Positions 33,327 through 42,604 of a DNA stretch of 51,261 nt are shown one piece after another; position 1 is the first letter of the stretch, and each line of letters opens with the position of its first letter. The notes beneath the pieces are model-generated. The model was given only the letters and a program-made list of their open reading frames with translations, had not been told where the DNA came from and made no database searches. A program made the translations under genes and the position numbers. This DNA comes from Candidatus Omnitrophota bacterium (GTDB lineage: Bacteria > Omnitrophota > Gorgyraeia > Zapsychrales > Fredricksoniimonadaceae): assembly GCA_013285735.1 (NCBI GenBank), contig JABDGZ010000009.1:1-51261 (forward strand), read 5' to 3'.

Positions 33327-34985
33327 ATCTTCCGGGCTTGTAATATTTAATATCTGAGAATCTTTCTTCTTAAATATTCTTGTCCCCATCCCTCCAATAT
33401 AATCTTCCGGATTGGGAGACCACTCTCCGAAACGGGCGACTTCTTGATAATATTCTTTTATATATTTGTCAAATATAAGACCATAGTCTCTGCCAAACTT
33501 TCCCCACTGGCCAAAACCTGCGTAACACACAGACCCCTGAATGATATACTCCACTTTCTGTCTTTCCAAACTCCTAATAAGGTCTATCTCCTGGGCAGGT
33601 GTAATGTTGATCGCCTTGAACATGTATAATAAACGGGATGGCGCAGGATGGCCCGAAAGAAAATAATAAAGGGCATCACTGGGAAAAACAAAAAACAATT
33701 TGTCTTGAGGTATATTTTGTTCAATATAGTTTTCCGTATCCACCATGCTTTTGATATCTTTAGTTGCCTCAATGACATAAATATTCATGCCTCGATGGGC
33801 AAAAAAATAGGCTTTATCTTTATACCGCTCCAAAAATTTCCAATTTTGCCAGGCTTGAAAACCAATGATACCTGCAACCAAAATGAAGACTGTTCTGCGT
33901 AAAAAAGGGCCGCTGATGACAGAGGCTTCAGTTATTAAATACGCCAGGATCATAATCGTAAAAGGTTTAACCCAATACGCCTCGTAGTCAATCCCTCCCA
34001 TAATGAATTCATGGTAACTCAACACTGCCAGGATCAGCATCGTGATGATGATTAAAAAATAATCCCTATGACGCGGCCCTGTCCAACTTTTCTGTAAAAC
34101 GATAGAAATGACAACACGTATGAAAGCAATTAAAGCAAGCCCTGCTATTACTGCATCCCGCCCGTTCTGGCGGATATTGAATATGGCTGTATTAAAAATG
34201 CTTATAAACCCGTCGGGAATAGAGCGATTAACATAGCAAGTACTGTATCCCTTAAAAAATGGGAACGATTGTTTGATTTCATGGATGGAAAGATTCTTAA
34301 GAAAAAGAAAATGAATAAACACCCAAACTAAAATAATTCCAATCAACAGATACCCGTAAACAGCCAGTTGTCTGATAGAAAATTTTTTATATTTCAATAC
34401 ATCCCAAAGGATAAGATTAATTCCTGCCCCTGCCAGCATGACAACACCAAAATTGATCTTAATAAACCCCAACAAAAGGACAAACAAAGCTGCCCACCAA
34501 ATGTATTTCTCCTGATCGCTTTGGCTATAGGAAAGCATCGCCCACAAGACTCCGACTTCCATACAAATTCCGCCATAATGGGAAAAATTATGCATAAAAT
34601 CCGGTGTAAAAACACCGAAAGCTAAAGCTGCCAGTAAAGATGCCCAAGGAGGCATGATTCTTCTCGCCGCCATAAAAAACACACCTGAAAATAATGTTTT
34701 AAGAATCACCCTGCCCCAAATGAGGCTTTGAATTTGTGCGCCCAATAACTTAAAAAATAAAGCATTGTAATACAGCATTAGGGGGCCGTATTGCCAATAA
34801 AAATCCTGGTACGGAATTTTTCCCTTTACAACAGCATCAACGGCATAAAGATTAATGCCTGCATCGCCGGGACTAAACCCATGTTGGACAGAAAGAGTAG
34901 GAAAATTTAGAAAAAAGTTAATGACTAAGCAGAGAAGAAGTAGTTGAAAAGAAGAAAAATGAAAAGGAAGGCGTATTTTATTCAT
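33318..34985 (-). CDS. GT-C-like polytopic membrane protein
   Basis: 555 residues related to the pair at 13709-16946: the loop HGFSPGDAGINLYAVDAVVK with the YQDFYWQYGPLMLYYN segment, and a C-terminal FPSDALYYFLSGHPAPSRLL then ITPAQEIDLIRSLERQ. The acidic D in GDAG replaces the GDHGRD form. It lies 28 nt after pyrC on the same strand, so it is most likely transcribed from the pyr promoter, an odd location for a glycan gene. The stop overlaps the convergent gene by 9 nt. Confidence 0.85.
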   Translation of the reverse strand: MNKIRLPFHFSSFQLLLLCLVINFFLNFPTLSVQHGFSPGDAGINLYAVDAVVKGKIPYQDFYWQYGPLMLYYNALFFKLLGAQIQSLIWGRVILKTLFSGVFFMAARRIMPPWASLLAALAFGVFTPDFMHNFSHYGGICMEVGVLWAMLSYSQSDQEKYIWWAALFVLLLGFIKINFGVVMLAGAGINLILWDVLKYKKFSIRQLAVYGYLLIGIILVWVFIHFLFLKNLSIHEIKQSFPFFKGYSTCYVNRSIPDGFISIFNTAIFNIRQNGRDAVIAGLALIAFIRVVISIVLQKSWTGPRHRDYFLIIITMLILAVLSYHEFIMGGIDYEAYWVKPFTIMILAYLITEASVISGPFLRRTVFILVAGIIGFQAWQNWKFLERYKDKAYFFAHRGMNIYVIEATKDIKSMVDTENYIEQNIPQDKLFFVFPSDALYYFLSGHPAPSRLLYMFKAINITPAQEIDLIRSLERQKVEYIIQGSVCYAGFGQWGKFGRDYGLIFDKYIKEYYQEVARFGEWSPNPEDYIGGMGTRIFKKKDSQILNITSPEDLN

Positions 34986-35013
34986 TTCTTAAAATTCAGG
35001 AAAGCCATGACTA

Positions 35014-36291
35014 TTACGCTCTGTAAACTATCTTACCGCCGCAGATGGTATATTCAACTTGGGAATAAAGCTTACGGCCGATAAAAGGTGAGTTCTTACT
35101 TTTAGAGACGAAGCCCTCCAGGGTGACTGTCCATTCTTTATCCAGGTCAATGATCGTAATGTCAGCGTCATGACCTTCCTTAATTATCCCTTTATGCACA
35201 AGTCCCACAATTCGTGCCGGAGCGCTGGACATTCTGTCAACCATGGTGGGCAAATCAATGATCCCTGGTTTAACCAATTCAGTTATCGTCAAGCCCAATG
35301 ACGTTTCGAGCCCGATCAGGCCAAAAGGTGCGCCGTCAAATCCCACTTCTTTATCTTCCTTGGTATGCGGCGCATGGTCGGTCACGATGCAATCAATGGT
35401 CCCGTCGGCAATAGCTGCTTTGATCGCCTCCACATCCTCACGAGAACGCAGTGGCGGATTGACCTTTGTTGATGTGTCAAAACTGCTGCACGCTTCATCC
35501 GTCAATACAAAGTGATGTGGACAGGCTTCGGCCGTCACTTTAATACCTTGAGATTTTGCAAAACGTATAAGCTCACAGGAACGCTTCAGCGACATATGGG
35601 CCAAATGCACCCGGGCATCAAGATAAAGGGCTATTTCAATATCCCGAGCAACAGTCACGGTCTCAGCAATGCCTGGATCGCCTTTTAAGCCTATCTTCGT
35701 CGACACAACCCCCTCATTCATCACACCGCCAGCACTCAACAACGGGTCCTGGCAATGCTCAATGATCAAAACATCCAGCATCTTGGCATACTCCATCGCC
35801 AGCCTAAACAGACGGCTGTTAAGAACAGATTTTCCGTCGTCAGAAAAGGCCAAACATCCCGAAGCCTTCAGTTCCGCCATATCTGTTAGCTCCCCATCCT
35901 GCTGGCCCTTGGTGATGGCACCGATGGGATAAACATTGCATAGGCCCACCCGATTGGCTTCACGGATAATAAATTCTACGACCATGGCATTATCAATGAC
36001 CGGGTTGGTGTTAGGCATGCACATGATGGAAGTAAATCCACCCTTGACCGCTGCTCGCGAGCCGGTTTCAATGGTTTCCTTGTCTTCGCGTCCTGGCTGT
36101 CGAAGATGGGTATGAATATCAATCAAGCCCGGCAAAACTTTTTTCCCCGTGGCATCGATGATTTCATGATTCGCTGAAGCTATGCTGGATGCGATTTGGC
36201 TGATCTTACCATCGATACACAAAATATCATGCGGCTTATCCCAAATTTTATCTGCGTTGACGATGATGGCATGCTTTATTAATAGTCCCAT
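35014..36291 (-). CDS. pyrC: Dihydroorotase
   Basis: 425 residues. Zinc-site DIHTHLRQPG (D-x-H-x-H) near residue 58, then CMPNTNPV, EHCQDPLLS, HLAHMS, and TDHAPHTKED with the catalytic Asp near residue 305. It is a class I type dihydroorotase that cyclises carbamoylaspartate. It follows pyrB by 3 nt, so they are co-translated from one mRNA. Length normal, no missing key residue. Confidence 0.96.
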   Translation of the reverse strand: MGLLIKHAIIVNADKIWDKPHDILCIDGKISQIASSIASANHEIIDATGKKVLPGLIDIHTHLRQPGREDKETIETGSRAAVKGGFTSIMCMPNTNPVIDNAMVVEFIIREANRVGLCNVYPIGAITKGQQDGELTDMAELKASGCLAFSDDGKSVLNSRLFRLAMEYAKMLDVLIIEHCQDPLLSAGGVMNEGVVSTKIGLKGDPGIAETVTVARDIEIALYLDARVHLAHMSLKRSCELIRFAKSQGIKVTAEACPHHFVLTDEACSSFDTSTKVNPPLRSREDVEAIKAAIADGTIDCIVTDHAPHTKEDKEVGFDGAPFGLIGLETSLGLTITELVKPGIIDLPTMVDRMSSAPARIVGLVHKGIIKEGHDADITIIDLDKEWTVTLEGFVSKSKNSPFIGRKLYSQVEYTICGGKIVYRA

Positions 36292-36294
36292 AAA

Positions 36295-37221
36295 TTACTC
36301 CGTTTTTGTCCCTAACACTAAATACAATACCGCCATGCGCACGGCGACCCCGTTGGTCACCTGGTCCAAGATCACTGATTGCTTGCCGTCGGCAACATCC
36401 GCGGACAATTCCACCCCGCGATTAGTCGGCCCTGGATGCATGACGATCAAATGATCGCTGCCTTCGCTTAATTTAGCCTGATTAATACCAAACAACCGCG
36501 AGTACTCGCGCATGGAAGGCAGGAATTTATCCTGCTGTCGTTCCTTTTGCAGGCGCAGGGCGATAACCGCGTCCGATTGTTTTAAAACTTTTTTAAGATC
36601 ATAACAAACATCGACGCCCAAGGCTTCAATACCACGCGGCATTAAGGTCGCAGGGCCGCAGACAGTTACCTTGGCCCCCAACCGGGTCAATCCCCAAATA
36701 TTTGAACGAGCCACCCGTGAGTGTAAAATATCCCCGATAATACCCACCTTCAAACCCTCGATACGACCAAATTTTTCTTGCAGGGTGAACATGTCTAAAA
36801 GTGCCTGAGTCGGATGCTCGCGGCAGCCGTCCCCGGCATTGACCACGGAACACTTCAGTCCCTCTGCCAGCAATAGCACTGAGCCCGACGAAGAATGCCT
36901 TACCACCATGGCATCCACGTTCATCGCTTCGATATTGCGGGCCGTATCCAGAAGGGTTTCCCCCTTACTCGTCGAAGAAACATTGGCGGCAATATTAAGT
37001 GTATCTGCGGAAAGACGTTTGGCTGCCAGCTCAAATGAAATGCGGGTGCGGGTGGATGCCTCAAAAAATAAGGTGACCACGGTTTTACCGCGCAGGGCAG
37101 GCACCTTCTTAATATCCCGGCTGGAGACTTCCTTAAAAGATTTGGCGGTCTCCAGAATCAATTCTATATCCTCACGGCTTAAACTCTCCAGCCCCAAAAG
37201 ATGTTTATGTTTCCACGGCAT
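36295..37221 (-). CDS. pyrB: Aspartate carbamoyltransferase catalytic subunit
   Basis: 308 residues. Carbamoyl-phosphate site FFEASTRTRISFE near residue 51, then NAGDGCREHPTQALLD, GIIGDILHSRVARSN, and VMHPGPTNRG towards the end. This is a complete ATCase catalytic chain. No pyrI regulatory gene is present beside it, so it may work as a simple trimer as in many bacteria. It follows pyrR by 2 nt. Confidence 0.97.
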   Translation of the reverse strand: MPWKHKHLLGLESLSREDIELILETAKSFKEVSSRDIKKVPALRGKTVVTLFFEASTRTRISFELAAKRLSADTLNIAANVSSTSKGETLLDTARNIEAMNVDAMVVRHSSSGSVLLLAEGLKCSVVNAGDGCREHPTQALLDMFTLQEKFGRIEGLKVGIIGDILHSRVARSNIWGLTRLGAKVTVCGPATLMPRGIEALGVDVCYDLKKVLKQSDAVIALRLQKERQQDKFLPSMREYSRLFGINQAKLSEGSDHLIVMHPGPTNRGVELSADVADGKQSVILDQVTNGVAVRMAVLYLVLGTKTE

Positions 37222-37223
37222 AA

Positions 37224-37757
37224 TTAATCCTCCACTATGACTTCGTCGGTCTTCCCGTCAGATTCTCCCAAAACAACCTGCACATCTTGATTCTTAGTCG
37301 TTGGGATATTTTTACCCACAAAATCTGCGCGAATAGGCAGCTCACGGTGTCCCCGGTCAATCAATACCGCTAATTGAATGATCGCAGGTCTTCCAAAATC
37401 AACCAAGGCATCTAACCCCGCGCGTATGGTGCGCCCGGTATAGAACACATCATCCACCAAAACAATCTTCATATCAGTAATATCAAAATCAATCAACGTT
37501 TCTCTGACCACGGGTTTGGTGCCTACCAAGGTCAAATCATCACGATACAAGGTGATGTCCAAAATCCCCGTTCGTACCTCCACCCCTTCGATATCTTTAA
37601 TAGCGTTTTTAAGCCGCTGCGCCAAAATAACCCCTCGGGTACGAATGCCTATCAGGGCCAATTGATCGACCCCTTTATTCTTCTCGAGGATCTCATGCGC
37701 CATGCGCAAAACCGCGCGCCGGATAGCCTCCTGGTCCATAATTTTAACTGTGGCCAT
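37224..37757 (-). CDS. pyrR: Bifunctional pyr mRNA regulator/uracil phosphoribosyltransferase
   Basis: 177 residues. PRPP-binding motif [20 protein letters not shown] near residue 95, preceded by [13 protein letters not shown], and [19 protein letters not shown], all diagnostic of PyrR. PyrR binds UMP and the pyr leader RNA to promote termination. A matching leader element lies upstream at 37883-37915. The ATG at 37757 follows TTTGGAGG, just after the T-run of the palindromic hairpin, so initiation and termination sites abut. Confidence 0.97.
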   Translation of the reverse strand: MATVKIMDQEAIRRAVLRMAHEILEKNKGVDQLALIGIRTRGVILAQRLKNAIKDIEGVEVRTGILDITLYRDDLTLVGTKPVVRETLIDFDITDMKIVLVDDVFYTGRTIRAGLDALVDFGRPAIIQLAVLIDRGHRELPIRADFVGKNIPTTKNQDVQVVLGESDGKTDEVIVED

Positions 37758-37766
37758 ATGACCTCC

Positions 37767-37857
37767 AAATAAAAAGTGTCATTGCGAGGAGCGCATTTCG
37801 CGACGAAGCAATCTCTTTTTTAAAAGATTGCTTCGGGCTTCGCCCTCGCAATGACAC
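37767..37857 (-). terminator. Palindromic repeat plus T-run, likely pyr attenuator terminator
   Basis: GTGTCATTGCGAGG pairs perfectly with CCTCGCAATGACAC (14 bp) and an inner GAAGCAATCT pairs with AGATTGCTTC, giving a long hairpin at 37776-37857. On the minus strand it is followed by TTTTTATTT and the pyrR ribosome site. The sequence resembles dispersed REP-like palindromes that I recall from other genomes, so it may be an inserted repeat recruited as terminator. Confidence 0.7.
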
Positions 37858-37882
37858 CAATATAACAAAATATTCATATATT

Positions 37883-37915
37883 CCCTTTCCAGCCTCTCAG
37901 AACCGGATTAAAGGT
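37883..37915 (-). promoter_or_regulatory. PyrR-binding RNA element
   Basis: On the minus strand CCTTTAATCCGGTTCTGAGA followed by GGCTGGAAAGG matches the PyrR binding loop (stem CCTTT/AAAGG, loop with the conserved GAGAGGCU core). It lies between the promoter and pyrR, as in known pyr attenuators. Two positions of the 14-nt consensus differ. Confidence 0.85.
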
Positions 37916-37933
37916 AATTCTCAAATTTTTTCA

Positions 37934-37962
37934 ACTATACCACCCTTTGAGCGTGTCGTCAA
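37934..37962 (-). promoter_or_regulatory. Promoter of pyrR-pyrB-pyrC
   Basis: TTGACG, 17 nt, TATAGT on the minus strand. Start near 37927, which puts the PyrR element about 12 nt into the leader. Confidence 0.8.
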
Positions 37963-38027
37963 GCCCAAGTCGTACCTGACCGATTAAATTGTAAATTAAT
38001 TTCTATGGAAAAAACCTAAGATACTGA

Positions 38028-38033
38028 CATAAT
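38028..38033 (+). promoter_or_regulatory. Leaderless-type -10 box
   Basis: CATAAT followed by 7 nt and the ATG at 38041. The best -35 match (TGGAAA, 16 nt spacing) is weak, so this is less certain than the other leaderless sites. Confidence 0.4.
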
Positions 38034-38040
38034 CATTAAA

Positions 38041-39420
38041 ATGAAAAAAATAATCATCATAGGCGCCGGCATCACCGGATTAACCATTGCCAAGGAACTG
38101 TCCGATAAATATGGCGAATCTGTACTCGTCATTGAGAAAGAAGCTTACATCGGCGGCTTGGCCGCCACCTTGTCTCAAGATGGATTTACCTTTGACCTGG
38201 GATCACACCGGCTTCACCCTGATTATCCTCAAAAAATATTTACCTACCTTAAAGAAACCCTGGGGGTTGAATTACTCAAAATGCCCCGTAATGGCGCATT
38301 GCATATTCAAGGTAAATTTATCCGCTATCCCGCTAACATTTTCAACTTTTTAAAGGTGATGTCTTTAAAGAAATCTTTTATCCTGTTTACAAGTTACGTC
38401 TTAAATTTATTTAAACACCATCCTAAAGATGTTAAAACCTACGAAGACGCAATGCTAAAAACTGTAGGAAAAAAAATCTACCTAAGCCTCTATAAAGATT
38501 TCGCCAAAAAACTATGGGGCATAGATCCATCACTGATCGCTGTTGAAGGGATGAAACGCCGGAACGTGACCATCAACCTAAAAAGCATCAAAAAGGCCTT
38601 ATCAGGAAAAACGGGCTTCTTTTTCTACCCCAAACACGGCATCGGAGAAATTGCCCAAAAGTTGGAACAAGCTGTTCTTCGCAATCACGTAACTATTATT
38701 AAAGAAGCCCAGCTAAAAAAAGTATTTTTAGATAATGAACAAAAAGTGACCAAAATACTACTAAAAGACCCCTCGGGTAAAGAAACTGAAATAGAAGCTT
38801 CTACCCTTGTTTCAACAATCCCTTTGGACTCCCTCCACCAAATGATTTATGCCCATGATCCTGTCGAAGAACTTGACTGGCGGGGCTTGCTTTTAATTTA
38901 TTTGCATTTAAAAGAACCCCTTGATCTAGCAAATGATACTTTTTATTTTCCTGAATTGACCACCACCTTAGGCAGGGTTTCTAATAACAATAAGTTCTCA
39001 CCCTTTTTAAACTCCTCCATCGAAGGAGTTTTCCTGACCATTGAAATCCCCAGCGGCCCAGGTGAAAAATTATGGGCCATGGATGAAACCCAGTTAATTG
39101 ATATGTGTTCTCGAGAACTTGTTAAAACCGGTATTTGCAAATCTCCCCCTACCATCCTTAATCATTTTTCCATTAAACTCGATAAAGCCTACCCTCTTTA
39201 TAGTGTCGGGTGGGAAGAAAAGTTAGGAAGAATATATAACAATCTGAAAAAAATTAAAGGGTTATATACTTTAGGCCGACGAGGACTATTCCTTCACTCG
39301 AACATAGATCATGCCATCTTGCAAGGCATTGAGATATCGAGTATTATTATAGAAGGGCATCAAGATGACCTGTTCGATAAAAAAGTCAAAGAATACAGGG
39401 AATTCACTGCACGGGATTAA
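38041..39420 (+). CDS. FAD-dependent oxidoreductase (amine oxidase/protoporphyrinogen oxidase-like)
   Basis: 459 residues. FAD-binding MKKIIIIGAGITGLTIAKEL at the start, then VIEKEAYIGGLAATL and FDLGSHRLHPDYP, and a C-terminal GLYTLGRRGLFLHSNIDHAI where the flavin is closed off. The fold is that of protoporphyrinogen oxidase and amine oxidase relatives, including UDP-galactopyranose mutase-like and carotenoid-type enzymes. In a sugar-transfer cassette it may modify a sugar or lipid carrier; the substrate is not known. Stop and next start overlap as TAATG. Confidence 0.85.
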   Translation: MKKIIIIGAGITGLTIAKELSDKYGESVLVIEKEAYIGGLAATLSQDGFTFDLGSHRLHPDYPQKIFTYLKETLGVELLKMPRNGALHIQGKFIRYPANIFNFLKVMSLKKSFILFTSYVLNLFKHHPKDVKTYEDAMLKTVGKKIYLSLYKDFAKKLWGIDPSLIAVEGMKRRNVTINLKSIKKALSGKTGFFFYPKHGIGEIAQKLEQAVLRNHVTIIKEAQLKKVFLDNEQKVTKILLKDPSGKETEIEASTLVSTIPLDSLHQMIYAHDPVEELDWRGLLLIYLHLKEPLDLANDTFYFPELTTTLGRVSNNNKFSPFLNSSIEGVFLTIEIPSGPGEKLWAMDETQLIDMCSRELVKTGICKSPPTILNHFSIKLDKAYPLYSVGWEEKLGRIYNNLKKIKGLYTLGRRGLFLHSNIDHAILQGIEISSIIIEGHQDDLFDKKVKEYREFTARD

Positions 39421-40736
39421 TGGCTGTAGAATTTAAAATCCAAAAGTTTTTTTACCCCGTTGATATTTTACGGTTAAAACTATCCCTTGATAGGAGTCAA
39501 TGGTTTTCAAAAGAAGAGCTTCAGACCCTTCAACTGCAACGCCTAAGTTTAATCCTGAATCATGCCTACTCTCATGTTCCCTACTATCGAAATTTATTTG
39601 ATAGCCTGAGGCTTAAACCTCACGGCATCAAAACCACTGAAGACCTATCTAAAATTCCGTGTCTCACCAAAAGCATCCTTAAAAAAAATTTCAAATCTCT
39701 TACGGCAAATAATGCCCGGAAATTTAATCCTCAATTGTGCCGCACTTCAGGCACTACCGGAGAATCAACGGAATTTTATCAAGACAGGCCCTCCAACATG
39801 TTGGAATTCTGTTACTATTGGCGCTATTGGTCTTGGGCAGGCTACCGGCTCCGCGACCCATTTGCGGAATTTACTTTAAACCATTTTTTAAATGATGGCA
39901 TCGATCAAACCATGGATTATGCACCGTTAACCAACCGGTTGATGTTAAACCCGGCGCAACTCTCCCATGCAAAAATCGATACCTTTGTATCCGCTTTAAA
40001 AAAATATACCCCTCAATTCCTGAAAGGCTCTCCTTCCAGTATTTATATTTTCGCTACTCTATTGGATAAAAAAGATATCTCTCCTGTTAAATTCAAAGCA
40101 ATTTTTACGACAGGTGAACTGCTTTTACCTCACCAACGGAAAAGAATCGAAGACACCTTCCTCTGTAAAATTCTGGACTCTTACGGACAAATGGAGAGGG
40201 TCGCCGCTATTTGCCAATGTCCTGAGGGGCAATACCATATCAATTCAGATTATGGGTTATTGGAGATTGTCCGTGGAAGCGTTGTAGGCACCTCCCTTTA
40301 TAATTTTTCAATGCCTTTAATCCGCTATGAGTTAAATGATGCCATCGAAATTAATACGGATTCTCCCCCCTGTGCGTGCGGACGCGGACTTCCCTTATGT
40401 CAAACAATCATTGGCCGCACACAAGACATTATTACGACAACCGACGGCCGCTTTCTTTCGAATGTATTTATTCTTTTTGATATCTTGGAAGGGGTATTGT
40501 GGAGCCAAATCATTCAAGAAAGAATTAATAAAATCAAGGTCAGATTAGTGCGAGACAAAAATTTCTCTACCAAAAGTCTTGAAGTATTTATGTGGCAACT
40601 ACGGCTGCTTTTAGGCAAAGAAACTGAAATAGAAATTGAATACTTGTCTGAAAACACATTACCCGCCCTATTATCTCAAAAATACAAACCCATCATTTCT
40701 ACGGTACCCCATGAATCGAATCAAGGCACAATTTGA
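39420..40736 (+). CDS. PaaK/CapK-like AMP-binding enzyme
   Basis: 438 residues related to phenylacetate-CoA ligase and CapK: HAYSHVPYYRNLFDSL near residue 50, IPCLTKSILKKNF, nucleotide-loop CRTSGTTGES near residue 117, GELLLPHQRKRIE, SYGQMER, and INSDYGLLEIV, with a small CxC-type Cys-rich segment (PPCACGRGLPLCQ) that may bind metal. These enzymes adenylate a carboxylate. In polysaccharide clusters CapK-like members are common, with poorly known substrates. It starts in a TAATG overlap with the FAD gene. Confidence 0.88.
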   Translation: MAVEFKIQKFFYPVDILRLKLSLDRSQWFSKEELQTLQLQRLSLILNHAYSHVPYYRNLFDSLRLKPHGIKTTEDLSKIPCLTKSILKKNFKSLTANNARKFNPQLCRTSGTTGESTEFYQDRPSNMLEFCYYWRYWSWAGYRLRDPFAEFTLNHFLNDGIDQTMDYAPLTNRLMLNPAQLSHAKIDTFVSALKKYTPQFLKGSPSSIYIFATLLDKKDISPVKFKAIFTTGELLLPHQRKRIEDTFLCKILDSYGQMERVAAICQCPEGQYHINSDYGLLEIVRGSVVGTSLYNFSMPLIRYELNDAIEINTDSPPCACGRGLPLCQTIIGRTQDIITTTDGRFLSNVFILFDILEGVLWSQIIQERINKIKVRLVRDKNFSTKSLEVFMWQLRLLLGKETEIEIEYLSENTLPALLSQKYKPIISTVPHESNQGTI

Positions 40737-42588
40737 ATCAAAAATTAATTTGATCGCCTTGGCACTCTGTGCTTTACTTAGTTTTTTTTGGATGCTTCTT
40801 GCGGCTGAACGGTATTATTTTCTTTATGCCAAAGATTATTGGGATTTAGCTTTTTATGCCCGGAATATTTGGGCTCTATTGCATGGCAGCTTTTATAACA
40901 CCCTGATCGGGGCCAATTATCCTGCTGAACATTGCATTTTTGTAAATTTTTTCTTCCTACCAATTTATTCACTGTTCCCTGATCCAATGTTATTACAATA
41001 TTTAAAAATAGGGGCCTTTTTCAGCGGGTCCTATATTTTCTTTCTAATACTTAAAAAGAGATTACACCCCTTGATCGCATTGCTGGCGATGTTGGCCTAT
41101 AGCATAGCCCCGGCTAATATTGCCATGCTGCGGCACATTTTCAACTACGAGCCATTTTCAATACCACTGATCTTTTTGATCTTTAAAGCCTTAGATGAAA
41201 AAAAATTCAAACTTTATATTATTTGTTGTTTTATCCTGACACTGGTTAAAGAACAGATGCCCCTTGTCGTGATGATGTTCAGCATCTTTGCGTTCCTTTT
41301 TATCAAAAAAGACAAATTAAAATGGGTATGGATCCCCTTCTTGATGGGCCTGTCCATTTTTATCATGGATGTTTTTATCATCACTCCTTATTGCAGAAAA
41401 GACTGTGCTATAATCCAAAGTTTTTACTGGGATCGGTACGCCCAATTTGGCAAAACCCCTGCAGACATCTCTTTTTTCATTTTTACCCATCCTGCCAAAA
41501 TGTTAGCCCTTTTTCTTGCCCCCTTAAATATCAAATGGTATAACGATCTTTTTGGGATTTGGGGAGGCTTGGCTTTTTTCAGCCCGCAAATACTGATACC
41601 AGCAATTCCTCTTTTCTTAAAAACCCTGCTTTCTAACGAAAAATGGGAGCACGTGGTTACAGGGGCTTGGTATGCTTCAACATTCACGCCTTTCATTTTT
41701 CTAGCGACCTGGAATACCCTCAATTATTTTCAAAACAAATGGCGCTTTTACATTCATGTCTTGGCCCTAATCTTTATGTTTGCTCATGCTTTAAATTATT
41801 GGCCTGAATGGAAAGGCCTTTTAGACACCCCCCTGGAAAACAAGGCAATCATTTATAAACGGATGATTGACCAAATACCACCTCAAGCCAAGGTATGCAG
41901 TGATTTTTACGCCCTCTCATTCTTAGCCAATCAAAAAGAACTTTACGAATTCGGGGATTATTTAGACGGGAAACTTTACCTTTCCAATAAAAGATTTGAC
42001 ACCCTTGATCATATGGATTATCTTTTGATCAACTTTCTGGATAGGGAAGAGGGAATGTTTGATCCTCACCATATCCCTAAAATAACAAAATTAAATTTTG
42101 ATGATCATTGGAAATTAATGGATTCCGTTGAAGATATTGCTCTCTTTAAAAGGGATGAAAATTATCAAAAAACAACCCAGCGGTTAATTGAAAAAAGTGA
42201 CCGACCCTTTATAAAAAATACCAGCAAGACAATCGAAATCGAAAGCACAGTAAGTCTGGAAGGCGTTTATTTCCCAAAAATTTTTCCTAAGAATTACAAA
42301 ATTTTTCCTTTAACAATGTATTGGAAAGCTTTACAAACAACAAATATTTCTTACGCCATGGGCATTAAAATCATGTCCGGCTGCAGTATCTATTATGGAA
42401 AGTACCGGCCGATTGGTTCAACCATCTACCCTACAAATATCTGGAAAAAAGATGAATATATTAAAGAAAAATATTTCTACCTCTTGCCCCGCATGGATCC
42501 TGGACAATATCTTATAAAAATAAATTTTTATAATCCCCGAAAGCATATTTGTATTAAAGGAACTGAGGATAATTTCATTATTCAGTAA
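40711..42588 (+). CDS. DUF2079-family polytopic membrane protein
   Basis: About 625 residues with about ten membrane segments and a soluble C-terminal part (from about residue 380). The opening loop DLAFYARNIWALLHGSFYN and the following ANYPAEHCIFVNFFFLP are the DUF2079 pattern, a GT-C-related family. A C-terminal beta-rich region follows. I start it at the ATG at 40711, in a 26-nt overlap with the PaaK-like gene; the longer frame from 40636 lacks support. Sugar transfer is inferred from the clan. It is the last gene of this plus-strand cassette, and its 3' end is 16 nt from the convergent gene. Confidence 0.82.
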   Translation: MNRIKAQFESKINLIALALCALLSFFWMLLAAERYYFLYAKDYWDLAFYARNIWALLHGSFYNTLIGANYPAEHCIFVNFFFLPIYSLFPDPMLLQYLKIGAFFSGSYIFFLILKKRLHPLIALLAMLAYSIAPANIAMLRHIFNYEPFSIPLIFLIFKALDEKKFKLYIICCFILTLVKEQMPLVVMMFSIFAFLFIKKDKLKWVWIPFLMGLSIFIMDVFIITPYCRKDCAIIQSFYWDRYAQFGKTPADISFFIFTHPAKMLALFLAPLNIKWYNDLFGIWGGLAFFSPQILIPAIPLFLKTLLSNEKWEHVVTGAWYASTFTPFIFLATWNTLNYFQNKWRFYIHVLALIFMFAHALNYWPEWKGLLDTPLENKAIIYKRMIDQIPPQAKVCSDFYALSFLANQKELYEFGDYLDGKLYLSNKRFDTLDHMDYLLINFLDREEGMFDPHHIPKITKLNFDDHWKLMDSVEDIALFKRDENYQKTTQRLIEKSDRPFIKNTSKTIEIESTVSLEGVYFPKIFPKNYKIFPLTMYWKALQTTNISYAMGIKIMSGCSIYYGKYRPIGSTIYPTNIWKKDEYIKEKYFYLLPRMDPGQYLIKINFYNPRKHICIKGTEDNFIIQ

Positions 42589-42604
42589 TTTTTAAATGTC
42601 CTGG

